Position numbers and translations under genes: made by a program. From the NCBI RefSeq assembly GCF_002205645.1, contig NZ_NIOF01000022.1, positions 1 to 61,437 on the forward strand: 61,437 bases of DNA. Reading direction: 5' to 3'. Each line of letters begins with the position of its first letter. Within the stretch, counting starts at the first letter, position 1. This DNA is from Roseateles aquatilis (GTDB lineage: Bacteria > Pseudomonadota > Gammaproteobacteria > Burkholderiales > Burkholderiaceae_C). Below the pieces are notes generated by a model that did not search any database, was not told the DNA's origin, and saw only the letters and a program-made list of their open reading frames with translations. Of this stretch, positions 47,902 to 57,083 are shown in pieces.

Positions 47902-48882
47902 CTAGAACCAGAATCGCACGCCAGCCACCCAGCGCGTCTGCTGCGCGCGGCCACCTTCGGCGCGCACATAGTCCGCGGTGCGTCCGAAGCTGCCCGCCCG
48001 TTCCACGCCGATGTAGGGGGCGAACTGGCGACTGAATTCATAGCGCAGGCGCAAGCCAGCAGACGCTTCGGCCAAGCCCTTGCCGATACCGCGTTCCGGG
48101 TCGTCCTTGCCATAGAACTGCAATTCGGCACGAGGCTCCAGAATCAGTCGCTGGGTCAGCAGCAGCTCGTAGCTGCCTTCGACACGCAGCGCCGTACGTC
48201 CGCCACTTCCCACGTAGCCCGTCGCCTTCAGCTCGAACCAGTAGGGGGCGAGGCCCTGGATGCCGAAAGCCAACCATTGACGGCTCGGGCCTTTTCCGTT
48301 ATCCACCCGAACGCCGAGCTGGGTGTCCCAGTACGGTGCGACGGCGTGCCCCCAGAGAAGCTCGGTACGCGATTTTTCGAGCTTTCCTTTGGCGATATCG
48401 CCTTCGGCCTTCACGACGGCCTTGTTGTAGGTCGTCCCATACCAAGCCTGGAGGTTGTAGGCCGTGGAATCGTCCCCTTTGCGCGTGAAGCGGCGTTCCA
48501 GGGTTTCGCCGCGCAACGAGAAGAACCTGTGTTCGTCGGCCAGCATCAGCCGCGGCACACCGGGTACGGCGTAGTCGCCCGATCCCAATGTCAGGCCATT
48601 GGAGTAGCCATGCGGATCGCGGGCGTCAGGAGGCGCCGACCCGCCCTGCATCTGCATGTTGCCGTGATCCATGGCCGGGGCCGCGGTCGAGCCGCTCGCC
48701 GACGTCGCGTGACCCGCGTGCGGGTCGGCGGCAGGAGCCACGGTCTGAGTGGATGGCGCGGCCGTTTGAGCGTCGGCCTGGCCGTGCGCTGCATGGTCGT
48801 TCTGTGCTTGTGCCTGGGCGGCGACGCTTACCAGGGCCAGAAGCGTCGTGGCCAGTGCGCGAGTGGGGAGTGCTTTGGACAT
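47902..48882 (-). CDS. copB: Outer-membrane copper resistance protein CopB
   Basis: 326 residues from the ATG at 48882. A signal peptide ends near SVAAQAQA. A His/Met-rich linker (HAAHGQADAQ; DPHAGHATS; MDHGNMQMQGG) precedes a C-terminal beta-barrel of ~220 residues ending in aromatic residues (GVRFWF), as expected for an outer-membrane protein. It binds copper at the cell surface. It lies 25 bp after copA. Confidence 0.94.
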   Translation of the reverse strand: MSKALPTRALATTLLALVSVAAQAQAQNDHAAHGQADAQTAAPSTQTVAPAADPHAGHATSASGSTAAPAMDHGNMQMQGGSAPPDARDPHGYSNGLTLGSGDYAVPGVPRLMLADEHRFFSLRGETLERRFTRKGDDSTAYNLQAWYGTTYNKAVVKAEGDIAKGKLEKSRTELLWGHAVAPYWDTQLGVRVDNGKGPSRQWLAFGIQGLAPYWFELKATGYVGSGGRTALRVEGSYELLLTQRLILEPRAELQFYGKDDPERGIGKGLAEASAGLRLRYEFSRQFAPYIGVERAGSFGRTADYVRAEGGRAQQTRWVAGVRFWF

Positions 48883-48907
48883 TCTTGGTCTTCCTTGTGC
48901 GCTGGGT

Positions 48908-50809
48908 TCAAGACACCACGACTTCGCGGAACATGCCGGCATCCATGTGGAACATCAGGTGGCAGTGCCACGCCCAGCGGCCGAGCGCGTCGGCTGTCAC
49001 CAGGAAGCTGATGCGTTGTGCCGGCTGCACCGGCAGGGTGTGGCGGCGCGCAAGGAAGCGACCGTCGGGGCTTTCCAGCTCGCTCCACATGCCGTGCAGG
49101 TGCATGGGATGGGTCATCATGGTGTCGTTGTGCAGAATGACCCGCAGCCGCTCGCCGTGTTTGAAGTGCACCGGCGTGGACTTTCCGAACTCCAGCCCGT
49201 CCAGGGACCATGCGTAGCGTTCCATGTTGCCCGTGAGGTGCAGTTCGACCTCCCGGCCAGGGCCTCTCTTGTCCAGCGGCCCCGACGGGGTATGCAGATC
49301 CGCGAGGGTCAACACTCGCCGACCGTTGTTGCGCAGTCCGATGCCGGGGTCATCGAGGTTGGTGCGCGCCATGTCAACGCGCATGTCCGTGCTGGCACCA
49401 TACTCGGTGCGAGCGTGGCGAGCAGTAGTGCTGGGCACGGCCAGTCCCCCCGCCGCCGCGGCGTGTTGGCTGTGATCCATCGCCATGCCACCGTGGTTCA
49501 TGGCGCCGTGATTCATGCCAGCCATCGCCCCATGATCCATCCCGGACATCGAACCCGAGCCCATCCCGGTCATCCCGGTCATGCCCGTCATGCCCGTCAT
49601 GCCCGTCATCTCCATGGCTTGGCCGGACCCGCCGTGGTCCATGCCCCCCATCATGCTGCCCATCATGTCGTTCATGGTCAGCCATTCGACCGGATCGAGG
49701 GCAGGCACGGGAGCTTGAAGACCTTCACGCACGGCCAGCGTGGCCCGCGCGTAGCCTGTCCGGTCCATCGCCTGGGCGAAGATCGTGTAAGCGTCATCCC
49801 GTGGCTGGACGATCACATCGACGGTTTCGCCCGGACCGAATCGGAACTCATCGACCGTCACCGGCTCCATGTCAACACCATCGACGTGCACCACCGTGAG
49901 TTTCAGTCCGGGAATGCGTACGTCGTAGAAGGTGTTGCCCGCACCGTTGACCATGCGCAGCCGCACGCGCTCACCCGGTCGGAACAGCGCCGTCCAATTG
50001 CCGGCGGGGGTGACGCCGTTGGCCAGATAGGTCAGCGTGGCGGCAGACAGATCGGCGAGATCCGTCGGATTCATCCGCATCTCGTTCCACATCTTGCGCT
50101 TGTCGATCGCAGCGGCCATGCCGTCGCGCGAGGCGTCCCGGAAGAAGTCGAAGACGGTAGGTTGGTTGTAGTTGTAGTAGCCGCTTTGGGACTTGAGCTT
50201 GGTGAACACCCGCATCGGGTCTTCGTCGGTCCAATCCGAGAACAGCAGCACGTGGTCACGGTCGGCGCGGATGGTCTCGGCACCAGCGGGGTCGATGATG
50301 ATCGCCCCGTACATGCCCGTGAGTTCCTGGAAGCCGGAGTGCGAGTGGTACCAGTAGGAGCCGCTTTGCTGAACCTTGAAGCGGTACGTGAAGGTCTCGC
50401 CGGGAGCGATGCCATTGAAGCTGATGCCCGGCACGCCATCCATCTGATACGGCAGGATGATCCCGTGCCAGTGGATGGATGTGGCTTCACGCAGCTTGTT
50501 GGTCACACGGATTGTGACGGTGTCACCCTCACGCCAACGCAATGTCGGTGCCGGCAGCGAGCCGTTGATGGTCGTAGCCACGCCTGGCTTGCCCGTGAAG
50601 TTCACGGGCGATTCGGCGATCACCAAGTCGAACTCGGTGCCCTTCAGCACAGGGGCGGCACCGCGCGTCGCGGAGCCTTGTTGGGCAAATGCCCTGAGCG
50701 CCGGGGTGGACAGCCCGGCCAGGACGCCGCCAGCGGCCAGCCCCTGAACAAAACGCCGACGAGACAGGCCCAGTGGGGGCGCGATTACAAAGGGCGAACG
50801 AGGCGGCAT
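48908..50809 (-). CDS. copA: Tat-exported multicopper oxidase CopA
   Basis: 633 residues from the ATG at 50809; GGAGG lies 10 nt upstream and the twin-Arg signal follows (LSRRRFVQGLAAGGVLAGLS). Copper-site motifs are present: IHWHGIILP, YHSHSGFQELTGMYG, HPMHLHGMW and WAWHCHLMFHMDAGMF. A Met/His-rich insert (MGSMMGGMDHGGSGQ and repeats) fits Cu(I) storage. It oxidises Cu(I) in the periplasm. It is first in the leftward operon, divergent from copR. Confidence 0.96.
   Translation of the reverse strand: MPPRSPFVIAPPLGLSRRRFVQGLAAGGVLAGLSTPALRAFAQQGSATRGAAPVLKGTEFDLVIAESPVNFTGKPGVATTINGSLPAPTLRWREGDTVTIRVTNKLREATSIHWHGIILPYQMDGVPGISFNGIAPGETFTYRFKVQQSGSYWYHSHSGFQELTGMYGAIIIDPAGAETIRADRDHVLLFSDWTDEDPMRVFTKLKSQSGYYNYNQPTVFDFFRDASRDGMAAAIDKRKMWNEMRMNPTDLADLSAATLTYLANGVTPAGNWTALFRPGERVRLRMVNGAGNTFYDVRIPGLKLTVVHVDGVDMEPVTVDEFRFGPGETVDVIVQPRDDAYTIFAQAMDRTGYARATLAVREGLQAPVPALDPVEWLTMNDMMGSMMGGMDHGGSGQAMEMTGMTGMTGMTGMTGMGSGSMSGMDHGAMAGMNHGAMNHGGMAMDHSQHAAAAGGLAVPSTTARHARTEYGASTDMRVDMARTNLDDPGIGLRNNGRRVLTLADLHTPSGPLDKRGPGREVELHLTGNMERYAWSLDGLEFGKSTPVHFKHGERLRVILHNDTMMTHPMHLHGMWSELESPDGRFLARRHTLPVQPAQRISFLVTADALGRWAWHCHLMFHMDAGMFREVVVS
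49562..49606 (-). repeat. 9-bp tandem repeat encoding Met-Thr-Gly in CopA
   Basis: Five units of the form CATSCCSGT (two CATCCCGGT, three CATGCCCGT) in tandem. Read on the coding strand they give a (Met-Thr-Gly)n run within the Met-rich copper loop. Copy number could vary by slippage without breaking the frame. Confidence 0.85.
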
Positions 50810-51064
50810 GGCCTGAAATCCTCCATAGATAACTTGAAAGTCGTCTTTAGAGCCGCCTTTGGTCTTGGGCGGCACGGTTCGACGCATGGAGGTCATGCTA
50901 TGGAGTGACCACTTTCGGATGAATGACCCTTGGATTACATTCATGTAATGGTCGCGTCATCTTCGTGGCAGGAAGCGACTATTACATTGCCCCTAAGAAG
51001 CAGATGAATGGGGCATCGTGGGCGGCAAAATTCCTTACGCCGCAGCGATTTCATGGGGCATGCG
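50810..51064. promoter_or_regulatory. Divergent copA/copR promoter with palindromic cop box
   Basis: At 50934-50949 lies ATTACATTCATGTAAT, two 7-bp arms separated by TC, about midway between the copA and copR starts. A further half site ATTACATT is at 50981-50988. This matches the style of CopR/CusR boxes, which are TTACA-type inverted repeats. Copper-responsive control of both operons by CopR is inferred. Confidence 0.75.
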
Positions 51065-51757
51065 ATGAAGCTGTTGGTCGTTGAAGACGAGAACAAGACG
51101 GCGGATTACGTCCGCCAAGGTCTCATGGAGGCAGGGTTCGTCGTGGATCTGGCGCGTAACGGATTGGACGGACACCACTTGGCCATGAGCGAGACCTACG
51201 ATTTGGTGGTCTTGGATGTCATGCTGCCGGATGTCGATGGCTGGCGCATCGTGCGTTCGCTGCGAGATGCTGGCAAACAAGTCCCTGTGCTATTTCTAAC
51301 CGCACGTGGCAGCGTAGATGACCGCGTCAAGGGGTTGGAACTGGGGGCAGACGACTATCTCGTCAAGCCGTTCGCGTTCTCGGAATTGCTGGCGCGGGTG
51401 CGGACGCTGCTGCGACGCGGAAGCGCTCCGAGCCAGCCTGATCGCATCCAAGTTGCCGATTTGGTGCTGGACTTGCCGCGCCGACGTGCAACGCGCGCTG
51501 GTCAGCGCATCAATCTCACCAGCAAGGAGTTCGCGTTGCTCGAACTGCTGGCACGCCGACAGGGTGAAGTTCTGCCGCGTTCGTTGATTGCGTCTCAGGT
51601 ATGGGACATGAATTTCGACAGCGACAGCAACGTCATTGATGTGGCCATCCGTCGTCTGCGCGCAAAGATCGACGATGCGTTCAATCCAAAGCTCATCCAC
51701 ACTGTACGTGGCATGGGATACACGCTCGATGCGCCTGATGATGACCTCGCGCCATAA
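51065..51757 (+). CDS. copR: Copper response regulator (OmpR/CusR family)
   Basis: 230 residues from the ATG at 51065. The receiver has [20 protein letters not shown], phosphoacceptor Asp51 in [14 protein letters not shown] and Lys in [20 protein letters not shown]. The winged-helix output has [20 protein letters not shown] and ending [14 protein letters not shown]. It overlaps copS by about 17 bp. It probably activates the cop operons through the palindrome upstream of its own gene. Confidence 0.94.
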   Translation: MKLLVVEDENKTADYVRQGLMEAGFVVDLARNGLDGHHLAMSETYDLVVLDVMLPDVDGWRIVRSLRDAGKQVPVLFLTARGSVDDRVKGLELGADDYLVKPFAFSELLARVRTLLRRGSAPSQPDRIQVADLVLDLPRRRATRAGQRINLTSKEFALLELLARRQGEVLPRSLIASQVWDMNFDSDSNVIDVAIRRLRAKIDDAFNPKLIHTVRGMGYTLDAPDDDLAP

Positions 51758-53162
51758 GCCACGGCGAAGCCGTCCCGCGTCGCTTGCATTGAGGGTCACG
51801 GCCCTGGTTGGCATTGCCACTACCTTGGTATTTCTAGCGTTCAACTGGGTTGTCGTTAGATCCCTGGAGCACCACTTTGCCCAACAGGACGCCCATGAAC
51901 TGGACGCAGTGGTCACGGCCTTGGCAGAGCCGTTGCGACAGATCGCTAATGACATGGACAAAGATGAGTTGCGGCAGCATTTAGCCAATGCAGTGGCAGG
52001 ACATCATGGGATGACCTATGGTGTCTATGATCGGCCGGGCAATACCATCTATGCCACGCCGGGTCCTGACCTGTCGAAACTTGCCAGCAGCAAAAAGTTG
52101 GTCAACCGCATCACCGCCGACGATTTGACGGTGTGGCAAGAGAATCAGAGGTCTTATCGAGGTGTGGCGCTACAACTGCCTGCCGACGATTCGGCGGCAC
52201 CTGGCTACCGCATCGTCGCTGCCATGGACATCGGCTTTCATCTCGATTTCTTGGCAGAGTTCAAGCGCATGCTCTGGTGGGCGACCTGCCTTGTTCTCTG
52301 CATTGCGCTCGGGGTGGCTTGGCTGGCCGTGCAATGGGGCCACCTTCCAATCCGCAAGGTCAACGAGGAGATTCGCACGATCCGCTCTTCAAAGCTAGAT
52401 GTGAGACTTGATCCTCTGGACGTACCTATAGAACTGGCTGAACTTGTGGTCGCCTTCAACGACATGCTGGCCAGAATCGAGGAAGGGTTTGTCCGCCTGT
52501 CGCACTTTTCCGCCGACATTGCGCACGAGTTGCGTACACCCGTTACCAACCTGATTACGCAGTCCCATGTGGCGCTCGGGCAACCCCGCAGTGCAGAGGA
52601 ATATCGGGAGATCCTCTACTCCAACTTGGAGGAGTTTGATCGCATGAGTCGCATGATCGGCGACATGTTGTTTCTAGCTCAAACGGAAAATGACCCTCGA
52701 AATCTCCGCCTCGGCGAAATCGACTTGGCTGAGTTGATCCGAGGTTTGTTTGACTACTTCGAGGCATTAGCTGAAGACCGCAACATCACACTTTACGCAA
52801 AGGGTGCTGCCGAACCAATACGAGCGGATCGTGAGATGTTGCTGCGGGCGCTCAACAATCTTCTTTCCAACGCAATCCGTCATACTCCCTATGGGTCGCG
52901 TATTACAGTCGCTTTGGCGCAAGATGAGCGATGGACAACGATAAGTGTCGAAAATCCGGGCGAGCGAATTTCGGAGGCTGATCTGCCGAAGTTATTCGAT
53001 CGCTTTTTCCGAGTAGATCCTGCCCGCCAACGAAAGAACGCAGGTGCAGGGCTAGGGCTGGCCATCGTCAAATCAATTGCCGAAGCTCATGGTGGACATG
53101 TGCAGGCAACGTCCAGCGATACAGCGACTAAATTTGATCTAACGCTGCCTCGCATCGCTTAA
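51741..53162 (+). CDS. copS: Copper sensor histidine kinase (CusS family)
   Basis: About 473 residues; ATGs at 51729, 51738 and 51741 all overlap copR and no ribosome site decides between them. Two membrane helices ([40 protein letters not shown]) flank a periplasmic sensor domain. HAMP, HisKA (His in [15 protein letters not shown]) and HATPase motifs ([32 protein letters not shown]) follow. The base composition here is clearly less GC-rich than the chromosome. Confidence 0.93.
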   Translation: MTSRHKPRRSRPASLALRVTALVGIATTLVFLAFNWVVVRSLEHHFAQQDAHELDAVVTALAEPLRQIANDMDKDELRQHLANAVAGHHGMTYGVYDRPGNTIYATPGPDLSKLASSKKLVNRITADDLTVWQENQRSYRGVALQLPADDSAAPGYRIVAAMDIGFHLDFLAEFKRMLWWATCLVLCIALGVAWLAVQWGHLPIRKVNEEIRTIRSSKLDVRLDPLDVPIELAELVVAFNDMLARIEEGFVRLSHFSADIAHELRTPVTNLITQSHVALGQPRSAEEYREILYSNLEEFDRMSRMIGDMLFLAQTENDPRNLRLGEIDLAELIRGLFDYFEALAEDRNITLYAKGAAEPIRADREMLLRALNNLLSNAIRHTPYGSRITVALAQDERWTTISVENPGERISEADLPKLFDRFFRVDPARQRKNAGAGLGLAIVKSIAEAHGGHVQATSSDTATKFDLTLPRIA

Positions 53163-53238
53163 GTTGGCCTCTCGCCATTGCGGGAGAATGCAGATCGTGG
53201 ATGGGCGCAGTTTCGACTCGTCGGAAGCAGGTTGCTCG

Positions 53239-55221
53239 TCAGATGATGGACATGCCTTTCTGCCGTCCAATCTCCCATGACACGCCACCGCCGCGTACAG
53301 TGGCAGCAAGTTGCTGACCTAGCCGTTGCTCGATCACTGGTTTCCACGGCACTAGGCTGAATCCCATGCCGTCATCGAGCATCGCGTAGCGCCCGCTGGC
53401 GAGCATGACGCTGCGCCGGTAGATGCCGGCCACGCGCTGCCCATCGGCCACCGGGCGATGCTCCAGGCCGGTTTCGCCGGCAATGTCCTTCGCGGCCTGT
53501 GCCAGTTCCCGGTTGCGCAGCGTGCCCAGCAGGTTGCGCGCCAGGATCACGCGCTGCCCGCGCCGCTCGGCCAGTCCCTGTTCGGCCAGGAAGTCGGCGC
53601 GCTGCTGCATCGCCTGCTTGGCCTCGCCGCCAAAGCCCAGGTCGCCCAGACCCGAGCCGCCGCCGATCAACTGCTGGTCGAGCCAGGTGGCCCCGATCAC
53701 TCGGGCCTGCCGCTCGATGGGCAGGTGCGATTTCAGCTCCACGGCCACGCCGCCCAGGCGCTGCGCGTCGTAGCGGCGGCCCTGCTCGGGCAGATCGTCC
53801 GGCACCTTCCATAGACCTTCGGCCACGCGCTCCACAATGCCGGCGCGGCGCAAGGCTTCCAGCCGACGGACATGGGCTGCGACGACTTCCTGTGGATCGC
53901 GGCCGGGCATGGCCTGACCCTGCGCGATGGCGAGGTGGTGGTCGGTGCGGTACAGGCCATCGCTCGCCAGCGCGGCGATGTTCTTGTCGGCCGCGCGCAC
54001 ATCGGCCGATCCCTTCACCTCCACCACCGCGCCGGCCGGATAGTTCGCCAGTTCGTCGCGGGTGTTGAGCGCGACGTAGTGGGCCTTGCCGTCCACGCCG
54101 TCGATGACCAGATAGCCCCGGTCGCGCAGCTCGTCGGCCAGCCCCTTCGCGGCCACGCGGCCGAGGATGGTTCGGCCATCGTCGCCCGCCTCGAACACCG
54201 CCAGCTCGCGCGGCTCGCCGCGCATGGCCCGCTGCATGGTGCGGATGATGTCGCCACGCTCGCCCAGGGCGCGCAGCGTCTTTTCGGCATCGGCGTGGAC
54301 GGCCCAGGTGCCCGGCTGCATCTCGTCGGCCAGGCCCAGGCGCTGCAAGCGTTGCAGGCGGCCGATCAGCAGCAGGCGCTGGCGTTGCAGCCGCGGTTCG
54401 TTGAACCGTTCGACATGCACCAAGCCATCGTCGCCCAGTTCGCGTTTGAGCGTGCGATCCAGGCTCGTCCATCGCTCCTGATCCACTTCACGCTGCAAGG
54501 TCTGCTGGATCTCCAGCTCGGTGCGTGGCCCCAGCCATTCGGTCGCCAGCTCGGACGCGCGATGCCGGAAGCCATCGGCGATGTAGTCGCCCGCGATGAT
54601 GAGGTCTTTGCCGGTGTCGTCGCGTCCGCGCACGATCAAGTGGGTGTGCGGGTTGTCGGTGTTCCAGTGATCGACCGCCACCCATTCCAGCCGTGTGCCC
54701 AGGTCGGCTTCCATGCGGCCCATGAGATGCCGCGTGTAGGTGCGCAGGTCGTCCAGTTCCGCGCCATCCTCCGGCAAGAGGATGAAGCGGAAATGGTGCC
54801 GGTCGTCGGCGCAGCGTTCCTTGAAGGCGTCGAGGCCGGCAGCATCGGTCTGCGGCCCATAGGCTTGGCCTGGCTCGCCGTCGCGGCCGGCGCCGTCGCG
54901 CTCGATGTAGCGCAGGTGCTTGGCGAGCGACTGCGGACTGGCCCGCTGCTGATTGACCAGCAGCGTCTTGATGGTCACGCGCCGCGACATGGGCGTGAGC
55001 TTCGCGCCCGCGAAGCGCGCCGCCGTGTGGCCGCGTCCCAGCCGCGAGCCGGGCCGCTGGCCGATGCCGGCGCCCTTGCCACTGCCGCCAGGACGGCGCA
55101 CCGCCGACTTGCCGCTGCTGGCCTTTCCTGCCTGCTTGAGCACCTTGGAAACGAAGCCCTGGCCCCGGTTCTTCGGGGCGCTGGGGCGGATGCGGAAATC
55201 GTCATCGCGGCGGTTGGTCAT
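53239..55221 (-). CDS. Relaxase with DUF3363 domain (Tn4371-type)
   Basis: 660 residues from the ATG at 55221. A basic, low-complexity N-terminus (RPGGSGKGAGIGQRPGSRLG) precedes the relaxase core with HLRYIERDGAGRDGEPGQAY and the histidine-rich metal site in DHWNTDNPHTHLIVRGRDD. The C-terminal ~400 residues form the DUF3363 part (EWLGPRTELEIQQTLQREVD; ARVIGATWLDQQLIGGG). It would nick oriT and pilot the strand into the recipient. It is the processing enzyme that partners TraG. Confidence 0.92.
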   Translation of the reverse strand: MTNRRDDDFRIRPSAPKNRGQGFVSKVLKQAGKASSGKSAVRRPGGSGKGAGIGQRPGSRLGRGHTAARFAGAKLTPMSRRVTIKTLLVNQQRASPQSLAKHLRYIERDGAGRDGEPGQAYGPQTDAAGLDAFKERCADDRHHFRFILLPEDGAELDDLRTYTRHLMGRMEADLGTRLEWVAVDHWNTDNPHTHLIVRGRDDTGKDLIIAGDYIADGFRHRASELATEWLGPRTELEIQQTLQREVDQERWTSLDRTLKRELGDDGLVHVERFNEPRLQRQRLLLIGRLQRLQRLGLADEMQPGTWAVHADAEKTLRALGERGDIIRTMQRAMRGEPRELAVFEAGDDGRTILGRVAAKGLADELRDRGYLVIDGVDGKAHYVALNTRDELANYPAGAVVEVKGSADVRAADKNIAALASDGLYRTDHHLAIAQGQAMPGRDPQEVVAAHVRRLEALRRAGIVERVAEGLWKVPDDLPEQGRRYDAQRLGGVAVELKSHLPIERQARVIGATWLDQQLIGGGSGLGDLGFGGEAKQAMQQRADFLAEQGLAERRGQRVILARNLLGTLRNRELAQAAKDIAGETGLEHRPVADGQRVAGIYRRSVMLASGRYAMLDDGMGFSLVPWKPVIEQRLGQQLAATVRGGGVSWEIGRQKGMSII

Positions 55222-55669
55222 GGCTGGGCTCCCTGCAAGCTCTGGCGTGTCCGGGCGTGCGAAGCACGTGGACATGACTGCATCGGCGCGGGCTTCGCGC
55301 CCCAAGCGGCACGGCGGCAAAGCCGCTCCGTGCCGCGCCACCCCCACGTGCAGACAGGCTTTCGACGCGGCCCGGTGCCGCGTCCTTTTGTCTTGCCTTC
55401 CGCATTTGCCTCCCGCATCCGCTCCCGGCAATCGCGGCCCGGTGGCGCTGCTGCACCAGCAGCCAGCGCGCCGGCGAACGCGGATACGGCCGCAGGCCGG
55501 GCGCGTTCGAGGCAAGACGCCTGCACGTTGGACGGCTGCGCCGGAGACAGCGCGAAGTGCGGTGCGAATGCACCCGCACTGCACGCGCGACGACACGGCG
55601 ACGACCAGCAGGACGACACGCCCGATGGCACGATGAGATGCATGGCAACGTGCAGCGAATCGACGGCCA
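55222..55669. other. Hairpin-rich intergenic region, possible oriT
   Basis: 448 bp between the relaxase and traF with no convincing gene. It holds a 13-bp imperfect hairpin (55306-55336: GCGGCACGG, CGGC, AAA, GCCG, CT, CCGTGCCGC) and an 8-bp perfect stem (55364-55371 with 55377-55384) followed by TTTT. Origins of transfer often lie next to the relaxase and contain such inverted repeats. No nic site can be named from sequence. Confidence 0.45.
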
Positions 55670-56257
55670 TCATGGGCGGGATTCCAGCCAGATCGGATGC
55701 GCGACGCCGATCACGGCGGATGCGCTGACCGGCCCGAAATACCGGCTGTCGAACGACGCCGGGTTGGTCACGCTCAAGAGGAACAGTTCGCCAGGCCGAA
55801 GCTGGCGGCACTGCCGCCAGGAAGGCAGCGGACGGCCCAGCCGGTCGGCGGGCAGCACGGCGGCCACCGGCACGCCGTCGATCCAGACCAGCGCATCAAA
55901 CACGCACACCGTTTGCGGCGCGACGGCGCCCACGCGCTTGAGCAGCGGCACGCGCGCCGGCAGGTAGCGGCGCTGCGCGGCCAGCGCGGCGGTGTCTGCC
56001 GGCAACGTGGTCAAGACGATGCTGCCAACGGACAAAGGCTGGTGCAGCGAGTCGGTACGCTGGTGGAGCGGTTCCACGCGATACCAGCCGACCGCCACGC
56101 TGTCGGACGGGTTGTAGATGATGCGCGGCAGCGGATGCACGAAGGACGCCCAGGCCAGCGCAGCGAGGCCGCAGGCAGACAGGCACGCGAGCACGATGCG
56201 AGCGCGCAGGCGTGAGCGAGGACGCGGCGCGGTGCCGACAGTCGAAACGGCGGTCAT
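55670..56257 (-). CDS. traF: Conjugative signal peptidase TraF (S26 family)
   Basis: 195 residues. One N-terminal membrane helix (IVLACLSACGLAALAWASFV) is followed by the S26 active-site region IYNPSDSVAVGWYRVEP with the catalytic Ser. The candidate Lys is in VPLLKRVGAVAPQTVCVFD. A later conserved segment is DSRYFGPVSASAVIGVAHP. In RP4 TraF trims and cyclises the TrbC pilin. It overlaps the DUF2840 gene by 4 bp. Confidence 0.93.
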   Translation of the reverse strand: MTAVSTVGTAPRPRSRLRARIVLACLSACGLAALAWASFVHPLPRIIYNPSDSVAVGWYRVEPLHQRTDSLHQPLSVGSIVLTTLPADTAALAAQRRYLPARVPLLKRVGAVAPQTVCVFDALVWIDGVPVAAVLPADRLGRPLPSWRQCRQLRPGELFLLSVTNPASFDSRYFGPVSASAVIGVAHPIWLESRP

Positions 56258-56811
56258 GGCAGCGCCCTCCCGATGAGCCATCCGGCGTGCCGCTCGGCGG
56301 TGTATTCGGGCAGCGGCAGGCGCGCAGCGAGCCGGTTGGCGAGCGTGCGCCAGTACGCGGGTGAAGCGGCGGATGGCGCGATCCCCAGCGCCTCGATGGC
56401 GTCGATGCGCTCCAGCACGGCGCGCACCTGGTTCTCGCCCTCGGTGTGCAGCAGCAGGCGTGCGCCCGGCTGCACACCGGGGATGCGCTGCGCCGCGTCC
56501 AGCGGCGTGCAAGCCTGCATCACCATGAGCTGCCAGCGAACAGTGCCGTAGTCGGTGGACTGCCAGCGAATGCGGCAGAACATGGCATTCGGCATGAATA
56601 CGGCGAGACTGCGCCAGCGGTCGAGCCGCAGCGTGCGCGCCGGTTCGCCGAAGCGCAGGTAGAGCTTGAAACGGTGCTCCAGGAAGGCCAGCGAAACGCG
56701 CGTTAGCGGCGTTGATGTTGGCCCCGTCGCGTGTGCTAGGAGTGGCGGCGACGGTGCAGCCGTGGCCGCGAAGGCAACAGGCGCGGGGGCAGACGAAGCG
56801 GATGCGGTCAT
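56254..56811 (-). CDS. DUF2840 protein
   Basis: 185 residues from the ATG at 56811. After an Ala/Pro-rich start, the core reads LTRVSLAFLEHRFKLYLRFG, then RWRSLAVFMPNAMFCRIRWQ and YGTVRWQLMVMQACTPLDA. DUF2840 proteins occur between traF and the partition genes in Tn4371-like ICEs. Function unknown. It is translationally coupled at both ends (4-bp overlaps). Confidence 0.88.
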   Translation of the reverse strand: MTASASSAPAPVAFAATAAPSPPLLAHATGPTSTPLTRVSLAFLEHRFKLYLRFGEPARTLRLDRWRSLAVFMPNAMFCRIRWQSTDYGTVRWQLMVMQACTPLDAAQRIPGVQPGARLLLHTEGENQVRAVLERIDAIEALGIAPSAASPAYWRTLANRLAARLPLPEYTAERHAGWLIGRALP

Positions 56812-57083
56812 GGTGTGTTCTCCCTGCGTTGTTCTGGAAACTCGCGCTCCAGCAGGCCGCGCAGCAGTTCGGCCACCGTCACGCCTTGCGTGAACGCCGA
56901 CACCTTGATGCGCGCCCGCATTGCGGGCGTGATGTCGAGCGTCAGGCGTGCGGTGTAGAGGTCGCCCTTGCCCAGCGCATCGGCGTCGCCCTGGCGAATC
57001 CACGCCTCGGCGTGCGGATTCGCGGGCGGACGCGCGCCGATGCCGACGCGCTTTGTCGTGCGCTTGCTGGCGGGGCTGCTCAT
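56808..57083 (-). CDS. Small ribbon-helix-helix partner of ParA
   Basis: 91 residues from the ATG at 57083. A basic N-terminus (KRTTKRVGIGARPPANPHAE) precedes a ribbon-helix-helix-like domain (YTARLTLDITPAMRARIKVS, then QGVTVAELLRGLLEREF). It overlaps the parA stop by 4 bp, the usual position of a ParG/ParB-like centromere-binding partner. That role is inferred from position and fold. Confidence 0.78.
   Translation of the reverse strand: MSSPASKRTTKRVGIGARPPANPHAEAWIRQGDADALGKGDLYTARLTLDITPAMRARIKVSAFTQGVTVAELLRGLLEREFPEQRRENTP

Noticed and set aside
49562-49606. Short regular repeats that could suggest a CRISPR
   Set aside because: Units are 9 bp without spacers and encode Met-Thr-Gly inside copA. 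No CRISPR array or cas gene is seen in the window.
55364-55389. Plus-strand terminator
   Set aside because: It has a good stem and TTTT, but no plus-strand gene ends nearby. It was kept only as part of the oriT candidate.
53872-55728. Plus-strand frame of 618 codons opposite the relaxase
   Set aside because: Antisense to a well-supported relaxase and without recognisable domains.
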